Origin: Microbacterium sp.
GTDB taxonomy: Bacteria > Actinomycetota > Actinomycetes > Actinomycetales > Microbacteriaceae
NCBI GenBank assembly: GCA_003524435.1
Contig: DQHP01000027.1
Coordinates: 23,625-87,624 of the forward strand
DNA length: 64,000 nt
Reading direction: 5' to 3'
Shown here: positions 16,602 through 25,063 of the stretch, in pieces
Position numbering within the stretch: position 1 is the first letter of the stretch
How the letters are laid out: each line of letters begins with the position of its first letter
The notes under the pieces: model-generated
Database searches by the model: none
What the model was told of the DNA's origin: nothing
Seen by the model: the letters and a program-made list of their open reading frames with translations, nothing else
Made by a program: the position numbers and the translations under genes

Positions 16602-19600
16602 TTACTGGGAAGGACGGATGACAACCAAAAGGTCCCCCGCATCGACCTGTTGCGTAGCACCAATTGCGAGCCTTTCGATGACACCGTCAACGGGTGCAGT
16701 GATGGCTGCTTCCATCTTCATCGCTTCGATCGATGCGACGGCTTCACCGGCACGAACACTCGCGCCGACTTCCACTTTCAACGACACCACTCCGGAGAAG
16801 GGTGCTGCCACCTGACCGGGTTTGGATGTGTCGGCTTTTTCGACCTCGTGAGCATCGACAGCGATCGATCGGTCCCTCACGAAGACGGGACGCAGCTGGC
16901 CGTTGAGCGTTGTCATGACGGTGCGCATGCCACGATCATCTGCCTCGCCGATCGCCTCGAGCCCGACATACAGCTGCACACCGCGATCGATCTCGACGAG
17001 GTGTTCCTGGCCCTGTACAAGCCCATAAAGGTAGTCGCTGGTGTCGAGTACAGAAACATCGCCGAAGAGCTCGCGCTGTTGCAAGAATTCCCGCATCGGG
17101 GCAGGGAACAGCAGCGTGTTGAGCCGTTCGCGGCGTTCCTGACTCGAGCCGGCCAACGCCTTTTCGTCGTCAGCGGAGATCTCCGTGAGTCCGGTGCGCA
17201 CTTCACGGCCTGCGAGAACCTTGGTGCGGAACGGCTCTGGCCATCCGCCCGGAAGGTCACCGAGCTCGCCCGCCATGAAGCCAACGACCGAGTCCGGCAC
17301 GTCGTATTTCTCAGGATTCGCTTCGAAGTCCGCCGGATCTGCCCGGACCGCAGCGAGGTGCAAGGCAAGGTCGCCCACCACCTTTGAGGAGGGCGTCACC
17401 TTAGGAACGCGACCAAGAATCCGGTCTGCCGCGGCATACATGTCCTCGATGAGCTCAAAGTCATCTGCAAGGCCGAGCGCCTTCGCCTGCTGGCGAAGGT
17501 TAGACAGCTGACCACCGGGAATCTCGTGGTGGTAGACCCGGCCCGTAGGTCCAGGCAGACCTGACTCAAAGGGCGCGTACTGGTTGCGCACAGCCTCCCA
17601 GTACGGCTCCAGATCAGAGACTCCAGAGAGATCGATCCCGCTGTCGCGGTCGGTGTGAGCAAGAGCCGCTACGAGCGACGAGAGCGACGGCTGGCTGGTC
17701 GTTCCCGACAGCGGTGCGGATGCTGCGTCTACCGCGTCCACGCCGGCAGCACTGGCCGCCAGGAGGGTAGCAAGCTGGCCCCCAGGAGTGTCGTGCGTAT
17801 GCAGGTGCACCGGGAGGTCGAACCGCTCGCGCAACGCAGTGACGAGCTTCGCCGCCGCTGCGGGGCGCAGAAGACCTGCCATGTCCTTGATAGCCAGCAC
17901 ATGAGCGCCAGCATCCACGATCTGCTCGGCCAGGCCGAGGTAATAATCCAGGGTGTAGAGATCTTCCGCGGGGTTCAGCAGGTCACCGGTGTAGCAGAGT
18001 GCCACCTCAGCGACAGCAGTACCCGTGGCGCGCACAGCATCAATGGCTGGCCGCATCTGGGAGACATCGTTAAGCGCATCGAAAATGCGGAAGATATCGA
18101 CACCACTCGAAGCCGCCTCAGCCACGAAGGCCTCGGTCACCGCTGTGGGATACGGCGTGTACCCGACGGTGTTGCGACCGCGCAACAGCATCTGAATATT
18201 GACGTTTGGAAGCGCCACCCGCAACTTGTCGAGTCGCTCCCAGGGGTCCTCACCGAGGAACCGGAGCGCGACATCGTACGTTGCCCCACCCCACGCCTCG
18301 ACCGACAGCAGTTCGGGTGTGAGACGTGCAAGGTACGGGGCCGCGGCTTCGAGGTCCTTCGTCCGCACTCGCGTCGCCAGCAGAGACTGGTGAGCGTCGC
18401 GGAACGTCGTGTCAGTGACCGCCAACGCTGTCTGCTCGCGCAGGCTCCGTGCGAAGCCCTCAGGGCCCAGCTCGAGCAACTTCTGTCGTGACCCCGGCGC
18501 CGGTTCAGTCGAAAGATCGATCTGCGGCAATTTGGTCACCGGATCGACGGTGCCTGGATGGGCACCATTGGGCTTGTTGACCGTGACATCGACGAGCCAG
18601 TTGAGCAGCTTCGTCCCACGATCCTTCGAGACGCGCCCCTTCAGCAGGTCAGGACGCTCGTCGATGAACGACGTGCTGACGTCACCGTTGACGAACGCCT
18701 CGTCGTCAAGCAGTGCCTGCAAGAACGGGATATTGGTCGATACACCCCGAATACGGAACTCTGCCAGCGCGCGGCGCGCACGGCGAACCGCAGCTTCGAA
18801 ATCGCGCCCGCGGCATGTGAGTTTGGAGAGCATCGAATCGAAATGCGGGCTGATCTGAGCGCCCTGATGCACCGTTCCACCATCGAGGCGAATACCGGAA
18901 CCACCGGGTGAACGGTAGGTCGTGATCTTTCCGGTGTCTGGGCGGAAACCCTGAGACGGGTCCTCTGTCGTAATGCGACATTGCAGAGCAGCACCGCGCA
19001 TGTGAATGTCGCCCTGCTGCAGGTGGAGCCCCGCGAGCGTCTCCCCAGATGCGATGCGCATCTGCGACTGCACGAGATCGACGTCTGTGATCTCTTCAGT
19101 AACAGTGTGCTCGACCTGGATGCGCGGATTCATCTCGATAAAGACGATTTCGCCAGTACGCTCCCCCGCCGTTTCCAGCAGGAACTCCACGGTGCCGGCG
19201 TTCTCGTATCCGATCGAGCGCGCGAAGGCGATGGCATGGGCATGCAACGCCGTGCGGACGTCGTCATCGAGGTTGGGCGCCGGAGCAATCTCTACAACCT
19301 TCTGGTGGCGGCGCTGCACCGAGCAGTCCCTCTCAAAAAGATGCACTGTCTCGCCGGTCTTGTCGGCAAGAATTTGCACTTCAATGTGGCGCGGGCGAAG
19401 AACTGCCTGCTCAAGGAACATGCGCGGATCGCCAAAAGCGCTCTCTGCCTCACGCATCGCTTCGGCAAGCGCGGGTCCAAGATCACCACGAGATGCAACG
19501 CGCCGCATGCCTCGGCCGCCACCGCCGGCGACGGCCTTGGCAAACAGCGGGAATCCGATTTCATCGGCTTGTGCAAGCAACGCCTCGACATCGTCGGATG

Positions 19601-20009
19601 CCGGGGTGGAGCGCAGTACCGGAACGCCTGCCTCGATCGCGTGGTGCTTGGCCTCGACCTTGTTCCCCGCCATTTCCAGCACATGCGAAGGCGGACCGAC
19701 GAAGACGATGCCGTTCGCTGCCGCTTTCTCGGCGAGTTCTGGATTCTCAGAGAGGAAACCGTAGCCGGGATAAATCGCATCTGCGCCCGACTCAAGGGCG
19801 ACACGGATGATCTCATCGACGTTCAAATAAGCACGGACCGGGTGGCCGCGCTCACCTATCTCGTAAGCCTCATCGGCCTTCAGACGATGCTGCGAGCCAC
19901 GGTCTTCATGGGGAAATACCGCGACAGTTCGCGCACCCATCTCGTAAGCAGCGCGGAAGGCACGAATGGCGATTTCGCCACGATTGGCCACAAGAATCTT
20001 CTGGAACAT
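16602..20009 (-). CDS. pyc: Pyruvate carboxylase
   Basis: This biotin enzyme carboxylates pyruvate to oxaloacetate. The 1135-residue single chain has a biotin carboxylase domain (about 1-450, with KAVAGGGGRGMR in the ATP grasp), a carboxyltransferase domain (about 520-800, beginning DTTFRDAHQSLLATR), the conserved PYC domain, and a C-terminal biotinyl domain with EAMKME around residue 1097, whose Lys carries biotin. The start is taken as the ATG of MFQKILVANRGE, with AGAGG upstream; a GTG two codons earlier is possible. It diverges from a ParA-like gene across 84 bp. Confidence 0.96.
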   Translation of the reverse strand: MFQKILVANRGEIAIRAFRAAYEMGARTVAVFPHEDRGSQHRLKADEAYEIGERGHPVRAYLNVDEIIRVALESGADAIYPGYGFLSENPELAEKAAANGIVFVGPPSHVLEMAGNKVEAKHHAIEAGVPVLRSTPASDDVEALLAQADEIGFPLFAKAVAGGGGRGMRRVASRGDLGPALAEAMREAESAFGDPRMFLEQAVLRPRHIEVQILADKTGETVHLFERDCSVQRRHQKVVEIAPAPNLDDDVRTALHAHAIAFARSIGYENAGTVEFLLETAGERTGEIVFIEMNPRIQVEHTVTEEITDVDLVQSQMRIASGETLAGLHLQQGDIHMRGAALQCRITTEDPSQGFRPDTGKITTYRSPGGSGIRLDGGTVHQGAQISPHFDSMLSKLTCRGRDFEAAVRRARRALAEFRIRGVSTNIPFLQALLDDEAFVNGDVSTSFIDERPDLLKGRVSKDRGTKLLNWLVDVTVNKPNGAHPGTVDPVTKLPQIDLSTEPAPGSRQKLLELGPEGFARSLREQTALAVTDTTFRDAHQSLLATRVRTKDLEAAAPYLARLTPELLSVEAWGGATYDVALRFLGEDPWERLDKLRVALPNVNIQMLLRGRNTVGYTPYPTAVTEAFVAEAASSGVDIFRIFDALNDVSQMRPAIDAVRATGTAVAEVALCYTGDLLNPAEDLYTLDYYLGLAEQIVDAGAHVLAIKDMAGLLRPAAAAKLVTALRERFDLPVHLHTHDTPGGQLATLLAASAAGVDAVDAASAPLSGTTSQPSLSSLVAALAHTDRDSGIDLSGVSDLEPYWEAVRNQYAPFESGLPGPTGRVYHHEIPGGQLSNLRQQAKALGLADDFELIEDMYAAADRILGRVPKVTPSSKVVGDLALHLAAVRADPADFEANPEKYDVPDSVVGFMAGELGDLPGGWPEPFRTKVLAGREVRTGLTEISADDEKALAGSSQERRERLNTLLFPAPMREFLQQRELFGDVSVLDTSDYLYGLVQGQEHLVEIDRGVQLYVGLEAIGEADDRGMRTVMTTLNGQLRPVFVRDRSIAVDAHEVEKADTSKPGQVAAPFSGVVSLKVEVGASVRAGEAVASIEAMKMEAAITAPVDGVIERLAIGATQQVDAGDLLVVIRPSQ

Positions 20010-20093
20010 GCACACCTCTGATAGCGCAACGCACGTCGTTTTCGACGTACATGGGGCGGGGCTGAGTGTTCACTAAGCCTAGAGGAAGGTAAC

Positions 20094-20915
20094 GTGGTCT
20101 CTGTGCACGTACTCAGCGTCAGCTCTCTCAAGGGAGGCGTCGGCAAGACGACCGTGACACTCGGGTTGGCCTCCGCGGCCTTCGCCCGGGGTGTCCGGAC
20201 GCTCGTCGTCGACCTCGATCCGCAGTCCGATGTGTCCACGGGAATGGACATCCAGATCGCCGGTCGGCTCAACATCGCCGATGTCTTGGCAAACCCGAAG
20301 GAGAAAGTCGTTCGTCAGGCGATCACCTCCAGCGGATGGGCGAAAGTGCACCCCGGCACGATCGACGTACTTATCGGCAGTCCTTCGGCCATCAACTTCG
20401 ACGGACCGCACCCGAGTGTCCGCGATGTGTGGAAGCTCGAAGAGGCACTGGCCGCGGTAGAGAGCGACTACGACCTCGTTCTCATCGACTGCGCGCCTTC
20501 GCTGAACGCGCTGACGCGTACGGCGTGGGCGGCCAGCGACCGTGTCATGGTCGTGACTGAGCCCGGACTGTTTTCGGTCGCAGCCGCCGATCGAGCGCTG
20601 CGGGCAATCGAAGAGATCCGCCGTGGTCTCTCCCCTCGTTTGCAGCCGCTGGGCATCATCGTCAACCGTGTGCGCCCACAGTCGATTGAGCATCAGTTCC
20701 GAATCAAGGAATTGCGCGACATGTTCGGCCCACTGGTGCTCTCACCACAACTTCCAGAGCGTACGTCGCTTCAGCAGGCGCAGGGCGCCGCGAAGCCGCT
20801 TCACATCTGGCCAGGCGACTCCGCCCAGGAGCTCGCGGCAGACTTTGATCTGATACTTGATCGGATCATCCGTACTGGTCGTGTCCCGGTACCGGAGACC
20901 GGCGCTCAGTCCTGA
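20094..20915 (+). CDS. ParA-family ATPase
   Basis: This 273-residue protein has a complete ParA fold: deviant Walker A LKGGVGKTTVTLGLA (about 12-26), Walker A' DLDPQSD (about 40-46) and Walker B LVLIDCAPSLN. The family moves or positions DNA or protein cargo. No parB gene or parS-like site is seen next to it, and the oriC-proximal parAB neighbours are missing, so it is an orphan ParA rather than the main chromosome partition protein. GAGGAAGG precedes the GTG. The MinD-like ATPase and the GarA/FtsR block nearby make a cell-cycle role possible but unproved. Confidence 0.85.
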   Translation: MVSVHVLSVSSLKGGVGKTTVTLGLASAAFARGVRTLVVDLDPQSDVSTGMDIQIAGRLNIADVLANPKEKVVRQAITSSGWAKVHPGTIDVLIGSPSAINFDGPHPSVRDVWKLEEALAAVESDYDLVLIDCAPSLNALTRTAWAASDRVMVVTEPGLFSVAAADRALRAIEEIRRGLSPRLQPLGIIVNRVRPQSIEHQFRIKELRDMFGPLVLSPQLPERTSLQQAQGAAKPLHIWPGDSAQELAADFDLILDRIIRTGRVPVPETGAQS

Positions 20916-20932
20916 CGCCGGAATCCCCGGAT

Positions 20933-20980
20933 GTAAACGAGAGACGCGCTCAGCCTCGGCTGAGCGCGTCTCTCGTTTAC
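20933..20980. terminator. 48-bp perfect palindrome, bidirectional terminator
   Basis: Two perfectly complementary 23-bp arms flank a 2-nt centre between the convergent parA-like and merR genes. There is no strong T-run, but the arms end in TTTAC. The length and perfection are exceptional for this window. Confidence 0.75.
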
Positions 20981-20995
20981 TAGGAGCGTTTGTCG

Positions 20996-21541
20996 TTACG
21001 CCGTGCGCTTGGCTCGACGCGCCGAAAGTTCGTCGACAGGATCTGGCACTGTCGCGTCGAATTCGACGAGGGTCGATTCCACTTCACGGAGCACCTTGCC
21101 AACAGCGATGCCAAAGACGCCCTGACCGCGACTTACCAGGTCAATGACTTCGTCATTCGAGGTGCACAGGTAGACAGAGGCACCATCGCTCATGAGGGTA
21201 GTACCGGCAAGATCGCGGATGCCAGCAGCACGCAGCTGCTCGACGGCGGTGCGAATCTGCTGCAGTGAAATGCCCGTGTCGAGCAGTCGCTTCACAAGCT
21301 TGAGCACGAGGATGTCACGGAAGCCGTAGAGGCGCTGGGATCCAGAACCGCTCGCACCGCGAACGGTGGGCTCAACAAGCTCGGTACGTGCCCAGTAGTC
21401 AAGCTGGCGGTACGTGATGCCAGCCGCGCGGGCGGCAACCGCGCCGCGGTAGCCAACTTCGTCATCCATCGCAGGCAAACCGTCCGTGAAGAGGAGTTCG
21501 CTGACGAACTGCGGCTTGCCTGAAAGCTCATCCGCATTCAT
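20996..21541 (-). CDS. MerR-family regulator (Rv1830/McdR-like)
   Basis: This 181-residue protein has an N-terminal MerR helix-turn-helix (about 28-98, around YRGAVAARAAGITYRQLDYW and YGFRDILVLKLVKRLLDTGISL). Its C-terminal part lacks metal-binding cysteines. Its place downstream of ftsR and garA matches Rv1830 in mycobacteria, linked there to cell-cycle control. The bifunctional nuclease gene that sits between the two MerR genes in mycobacteria is not present here. GGAGG precedes the ATG. Confidence 0.85.
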   Translation of the reverse strand: MNADELSGKPQFVSELLFTDGLPAMDDEVGYRGAVAARAAGITYRQLDYWARTELVEPTVRGASGSGSQRLYGFRDILVLKLVKRLLDTGISLQQIRTAVEQLRAAGIRDLAGTTLMSDGASVYLCTSNDEVIDLVSRGQGVFGIAVGKVLREVESTLVEFDATVPDPVDELSARRAKRTA

Positions 21542-21640
21542 ATGAAATCCTCCCTGGAGCAGTTACCTCCACGCTAGAGCAGTGCCCCCGTACCGGCAAT
21601 GACATCTGCGGTTCGGAGAAGGTGTGTCGCAATCAGTTCG

Positions 21641-22330
21641 TTACGAAAGCACCCGTGTGAGTGCTTCATTCACAAAAAGCGAACGTACTTCGCCGATCTT
21701 GGTTGCCAGCTCTGGCGCCATCTCGCGCGCCTTGCCACGGGACGTGGCATCCGTACGGCGCAGCAGCGACGACATCGCTGATTCGATCAGCGAGACCTCT
21801 CGTTCCGCGCTTTGGCGGAGAGTGCGCAGGTGTCGTGGCTCGATGCCGTGACGATCAAGAGCGACAAGACCACGCAGCAGGGTCACCGTCGATTCAGAGT
21901 AGCTCTCGGCCGCAGCAATGATGCCGGTGCTGATGGCATCGTTGAGGATCTGAGGGCCGGCCCCGGCTGCGGACAGCATCTCGTCGCGACGATAACGCCG
22001 CGGCGCGGGAGTGATCGATGGCGGCGGCACAAGCGTCGCAGTCGGTTCTCCGCTGGTTTCTGCTTCGTCCAGCTGCTCGCGAATAACGCTGAGTGGCAGG
22101 TAATGATCACGCTGAAGAGTCAGCCCCAAGCGCAGACGGTCAATGTCAGCCTGGGAAAACTTACGGTATCCAGAATCTGTGCGCGACGGGCTTACGATGC
22201 CCTGTACTTCAAGAAATCTCAGCTTGCTTGAGGTGAGATCCGGAAACTCCGGGGTGAGCCTCGCCAGCACCTGACCGATACTCAGAAGGCCCGCGGACGC
22301 AGAGCGATCGCGGGCGTGGAGTGCCCCCAT
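21641..22330 (-). CDS. ftsR: MerR-family regulator FtsR
   Basis: This 229-residue protein has a MerR-type winged helix near the N-terminus (about 15-85, around LSIGQVLARLTPEFPDLTSS and GYRKFSQADIDRLRL). The wing sequence and its coupling to garA identify it as the Rv1828/FtsR type, which activates ftsZ in corynebacteria. Its ATG overlaps the garA stop by one base. The C-terminal helices are probably for dimerisation. The orthology is inferred from context and remembered sequence. Confidence 0.85.
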   Translation of the reverse strand: MGALHARDRSASAGLLSIGQVLARLTPEFPDLTSSKLRFLEVQGIVSPSRTDSGYRKFSQADIDRLRLGLTLQRDHYLPLSVIREQLDEAETSGEPTATLVPPPSITPAPRRYRRDEMLSAAGAGPQILNDAISTGIIAAAESYSESTVTLLRGLVALDRHGIEPRHLRTLRQSAEREVSLIESAMSSLLRRTDATSRGKAREMAPELATKIGEVRSLFVNEALTRVLS

Positions 22331-22815
22331 TAGTTATTCGCCGCCGCGAAATCTGCGGGTGAGGCGAAGAAGTTGAGACGGAATTTACCCACCCGCAACT
22401 CATATCCATTGGCCAGGCTGCTGCGATCGACGCGCTCTCCGTTGACGTAAGTGCCGTTGAGCGAGCGCTGATCGATGATCTCGAACGCCGTGCCGGAGCG
22501 GGTGAACTCTGCGTGGCGACGCGAGACGGTAACATCGTCGAAGAAAATGTCTGCCTCTGGGTGACGTCCAACTGTCGTCACATCAGTGTCCAGCAGGTAA
22601 CGGGCACCGGCAAGGGCACCCGAGCGCACCAGAAGGAGCGCAGATCCAGACGGAAGAGCCGCGATCGCGGACTTCTCGACGTCAGTGAGATCGGCACCAA
22701 AGGGCACGAAGGACAGATCTGATTCATGTCCAAACGTCTGTGTGGCGTCGTGCTTCTGCTCGCCGTCGCGGTGAATAGCCGCGTTGTGTGCCGATCGGCT
22801 TTCGAAATCTGTCAC
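22330..22815 (-). CDS. garA: FHA-domain regulator GarA/OdhI-like
   Basis: This 161-residue phosphothreonine-binding protein has an FHA domain at about 75-150, with GRHPEADIFFDDVTVSRRHAE and SLNGTYVNGE. In actinobacteria GarA/OdhI blocks 2-oxoglutarate dehydrogenase when unphosphorylated and is switched off by PknB/PknG on an N-terminal ETT motif. Here the N-terminus has DATQTFGHESDL near residue 23, a plausible counterpart with one or two threonines. A GGAGG ribosome-binding site precedes the GTG. The operon order garA-ftsR is conserved. Confidence 0.9.
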   Translation of the reverse strand: MTDFESRSAHNAAIHRDGEQKHDATQTFGHESDLSFVPFGADLTDVEKSAIAALPSGSALLLVRSGALAGARYLLDTDVTTVGRHPEADIFFDDVTVSRRHAEFTRSGTAFEIIDQRSLNGTYVNGERVDRSSLANGYELRVGKFRLNFFASPADFAAANN

Positions 22816-22903
22816 GGTAGCCCTCCTCTTTATCCAGACTAACTGATCTAACGCCCCACACGGGAGGGTCTATCTGTCACAGCATCCACAAATCCGCTTT
22901 TCC

Positions 22904-22909
22904 TATGCT
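22904..22909 (+). promoter_or_regulatory. -10 box TATGCT of a leaderless promoter
   Basis: TATGCT lies 6 nt before the GTG at 22916 and there is no Shine-Dalgarno. Confidence 0.6.
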
Positions 22910-22915
22910 GAATGT

Positions 22916-23578
22916 GTGCGTACCCTCACAATTCGACGTTCCCTTGCTCCCCTCGTGCTGGCCGCGGCGCTCCTGGCGTCATTCATCGTGTTGTTCGCAT
23001 GGCCGCAGTCGGCGGCCGCGCACGACTCGCTCATCGATTCTGATCCAGCCGCCGATTCGACGGTAGAGACTCTTCCTGATGAGCTCACGCTGACTTTCAG
23101 TAACGCCCTGATCGGCGGTGACGGATCGACCGCAGTTGTCATCACTGATGCCGAAGGCACCTCGATCACCGATGGCACACCGAGGGTGGACGGCGCGATG
23201 GTCATTCAACCGCTCGTTGCCGATGCCGCTGCTGGCGAATACACCGTGCTATGGCAGGTCATCTCCAGCGATGGCCACCCCACCGATGGCGAGTTCTCGT
23301 TCATTCTGTCGTCCTCTGGCGAAGCAACGGACGCTCCGGACGCGGTGACGACCCCGGAACCGGATGCTACGGAGTCCGACGCCGCTGTCGCACCGACCGC
23401 AACGGAAACGCCTAGCGAGAGCACACCGGAAAGTTCGTTCCTGCGCGTACTGCCGTGGATCATCGGCGGCGTGATCGTTGCCGCTGGTGGCGGCGCACTC
23501 ATCGCGGTGCTGACCCGCCGCAAGCGCGATGGCGACACTGCAGCCGGTACCGATTCCGACACGCATCCAGAGCGATAG
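22916..23578 (+). CDS. CopC-like copper-binding membrane-anchored protein
   Basis: The 220-residue protein has a signal peptide (about 1-35) cut near AAA-HDS, a CopC/YobA beta-sandwich (about 36-135) and a C-terminal transmembrane anchor (about 180-200) after a Thr/Glu/Pro-rich linker. The His at the mature N-terminus and the VISSDGHPTDGEFSF block are the copper-site signatures of the family. It acts outside the membrane, probably in copper handling. It has no CopD neighbour. lpdA follows 9 bp later with its own -10 box. Confidence 0.85.
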   Translation: MRTLTIRRSLAPLVLAAALLASFIVLFAWPQSAAAHDSLIDSDPAADSTVETLPDELTLTFSNALIGGDGSTAVVITDAEGTSITDGTPRVDGAMVIQPLVADAAAGEYTVLWQVISSDGHPTDGEFSFILSSSGEATDAPDAVTTPEPDATESDAAVAPTATETPSESTPESSFLRVLPWIIGGVIVAAGGGALIAVLTRRKRDGDTAAGTDSDTHPER

Positions 23579-23581
23579 GCT
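23576..23581 (+). promoter_or_regulatory. -10 box TAGGCT of the lpdA leaderless promoter
   Basis: TAGGCT overlaps the stop codon of the CopC-like gene and lies 6 nt before the lpdA ATG. Confidence 0.5.
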
Positions 23582-23587
23582 TAAGGC

Positions 23588-24985
23588 ATGCCACACTACG
23601 ACGTCGTCATCCTTGGCGCGGGCCCCGGCGGTTACGTCGCCGCAGTCCGCAGCGCCCAGCTCGGTCTCTCCACCGCAATCATCGAAGAGAAGTACTGGGG
23701 CGGTGTCTGCCTTAACGTGGGCTGCATCCCCTCGAAGGCTCTTCTGAAGAACGCGGAGCTTGCTCACACCCTCAACCACAAGGCCGAGTTCTTCGGCATC
23801 TCGGGTGATTTCACCATCGATTACGGCAAGGCGTTCGACCGCAGCCGTGAGGTTGCGAACGGCCGAGTCAAGGGCATCCACTTCCTGATGAAGAAGAACA
23901 AGGTGACCGAGTACGACGGTCGCGGCACCTTCACCGGTCCGAAGGCGATCTCCGTCGCCAAGGCCGACGGCTCCACCGAAGAGGTCACGTTCGACAACGT
24001 GATCATCGCCACCGGCTCGCAAGTTCGACTGCTTCCTGGCGTCAAGCTGAGCGAGAACGTCGTCACTTACGAAGAACAGATCCTCTCTCGCGAGCTGCCA
24101 GAGTCGATCGTCATCGTCGGCGCTGGCGCCATCGGCATGGAGTTCGCCTACGTGCTGACGAACTACGGCGTCAAGGTCACGATCATCGAGTTCCTCGACC
24201 GCGCGCTTCCCAATGAGGATGCCGACGTGTCGAAAGAGATCGCCAAGCAGTACAAGAACTACGGCGTCGACATCCTCACCTCCACCAAGGTTGAGACGAT
24301 CGTCGACAACGGCTCCTCCGTCACGGTCACCTACACCGGCAAGGACGGCAACCAGGCCTCTATCGACGCGGGCAAGGTGCTCATGTCGGTTGGTTTCGCT
24401 CCGAATGTTGAGAACTTCGGTCTCGACAAGACGGGCGTAAAGCTCACCGAGCGCGGCGCGATCGACATCGACGATTACATGCGTACGAACGTCGACGGAA
24501 TCTACGCCATCGGTGACGTCACGGCGAAGCTACAGCTCGCCCATGTCGCAGAGGCACAGGCCGTCGTCGCAGCCGAGACCATCGGCGGCGCCGAGACGCA
24601 GACGCTGGGCGATTACCGGATGATGCCGCGTGCAACATTCTGCTCGCCGCAGGTCGCTTCGTTCGGCCTCACTGAGCAGCAGGCCAAAGATGAGGGACGC
24701 GACATCAAGGTCGTCTCCTTCCCGTTCATGGCCAACGGCAAGGCTCACGGCCTTGGCGAGCCCGTCGGCTTCGTCAAGATGATTGCGGATGCTGAGCACC
24801 TCGAGCTCATCGGTGCCCACATGATCGGCCCGGATGTCTCTGAGCTTCTCCCCGAGCTCACGCTCGCGCAGAAGTGGGACCTCACGGCGCTCGAACTGGC
24901 GCGCAACGTGCACACACACCCGACACTGTCAGAGGCTCTGCAGGAGGGCTTCCATGGCCTCGCGGGCCACATGATCAACTTCTGA
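23588..24985 (+). CDS. lpdA: Dihydrolipoyl dehydrogenase
   Basis: This 465-residue flavoprotein reoxidises dihydrolipoamide in 2-oxoacid dehydrogenase or glycine cleavage complexes. It has an N-terminal FAD Rossmann motif ([13 protein letters not shown]), the redox cysteines Cys41 and Cys46 in [13 protein letters not shown], a second Rossmann motif ([10 protein letters not shown]) and the C-terminal catalytic HTHPTLSE. It is intact. The link to GarA 1 kb away, a regulator of 2-oxoglutarate dehydrogenase, is suggestive only. Confidence 0.95.
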   Translation: MPHYDVVILGAGPGGYVAAVRSAQLGLSTAIIEEKYWGGVCLNVGCIPSKALLKNAELAHTLNHKAEFFGISGDFTIDYGKAFDRSREVANGRVKGIHFLMKKNKVTEYDGRGTFTGPKAISVAKADGSTEEVTFDNVIIATGSQVRLLPGVKLSENVVTYEEQILSRELPESIVIVGAGAIGMEFAYVLTNYGVKVTIIEFLDRALPNEDADVSKEIAKQYKNYGVDILTSTKVETIVDNGSSVTVTYTGKDGNQASIDAGKVLMSVGFAPNVENFGLDKTGVKLTERGAIDIDDYMRTNVDGIYAIGDVTAKLQLAHVAEAQAVVAAETIGGAETQTLGDYRMMPRATFCSPQVASFGLTEQQAKDEGRDIKVVSFPFMANGKAHGLGEPVGFVKMIADAEHLELIGAHMIGPDVSELLPELTLAQKWDLTALELARNVHTHPTLSEALQEGFHGLAGHMINF

Positions 24986-25011
24986 CCTAGCATTTGTCAG
25001 CGCGAGCGCTG

Positions 25012-25063
25012 AAAGAAGAAAAACCCGGTTGCCGAGCTCGTCTCGGCCGGGTTTTTCTTCTTT
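25012..25063. terminator. Bidirectional terminator between lpdA and glpD
   Basis: A stem with AAAAACCCGG and its complement, plus an inner CCGAG/CTCGG pair, is bordered by A-rich sequence on the left and T-rich sequence on the right. It can therefore stop transcription from both convergent genes. Confidence 0.9.
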
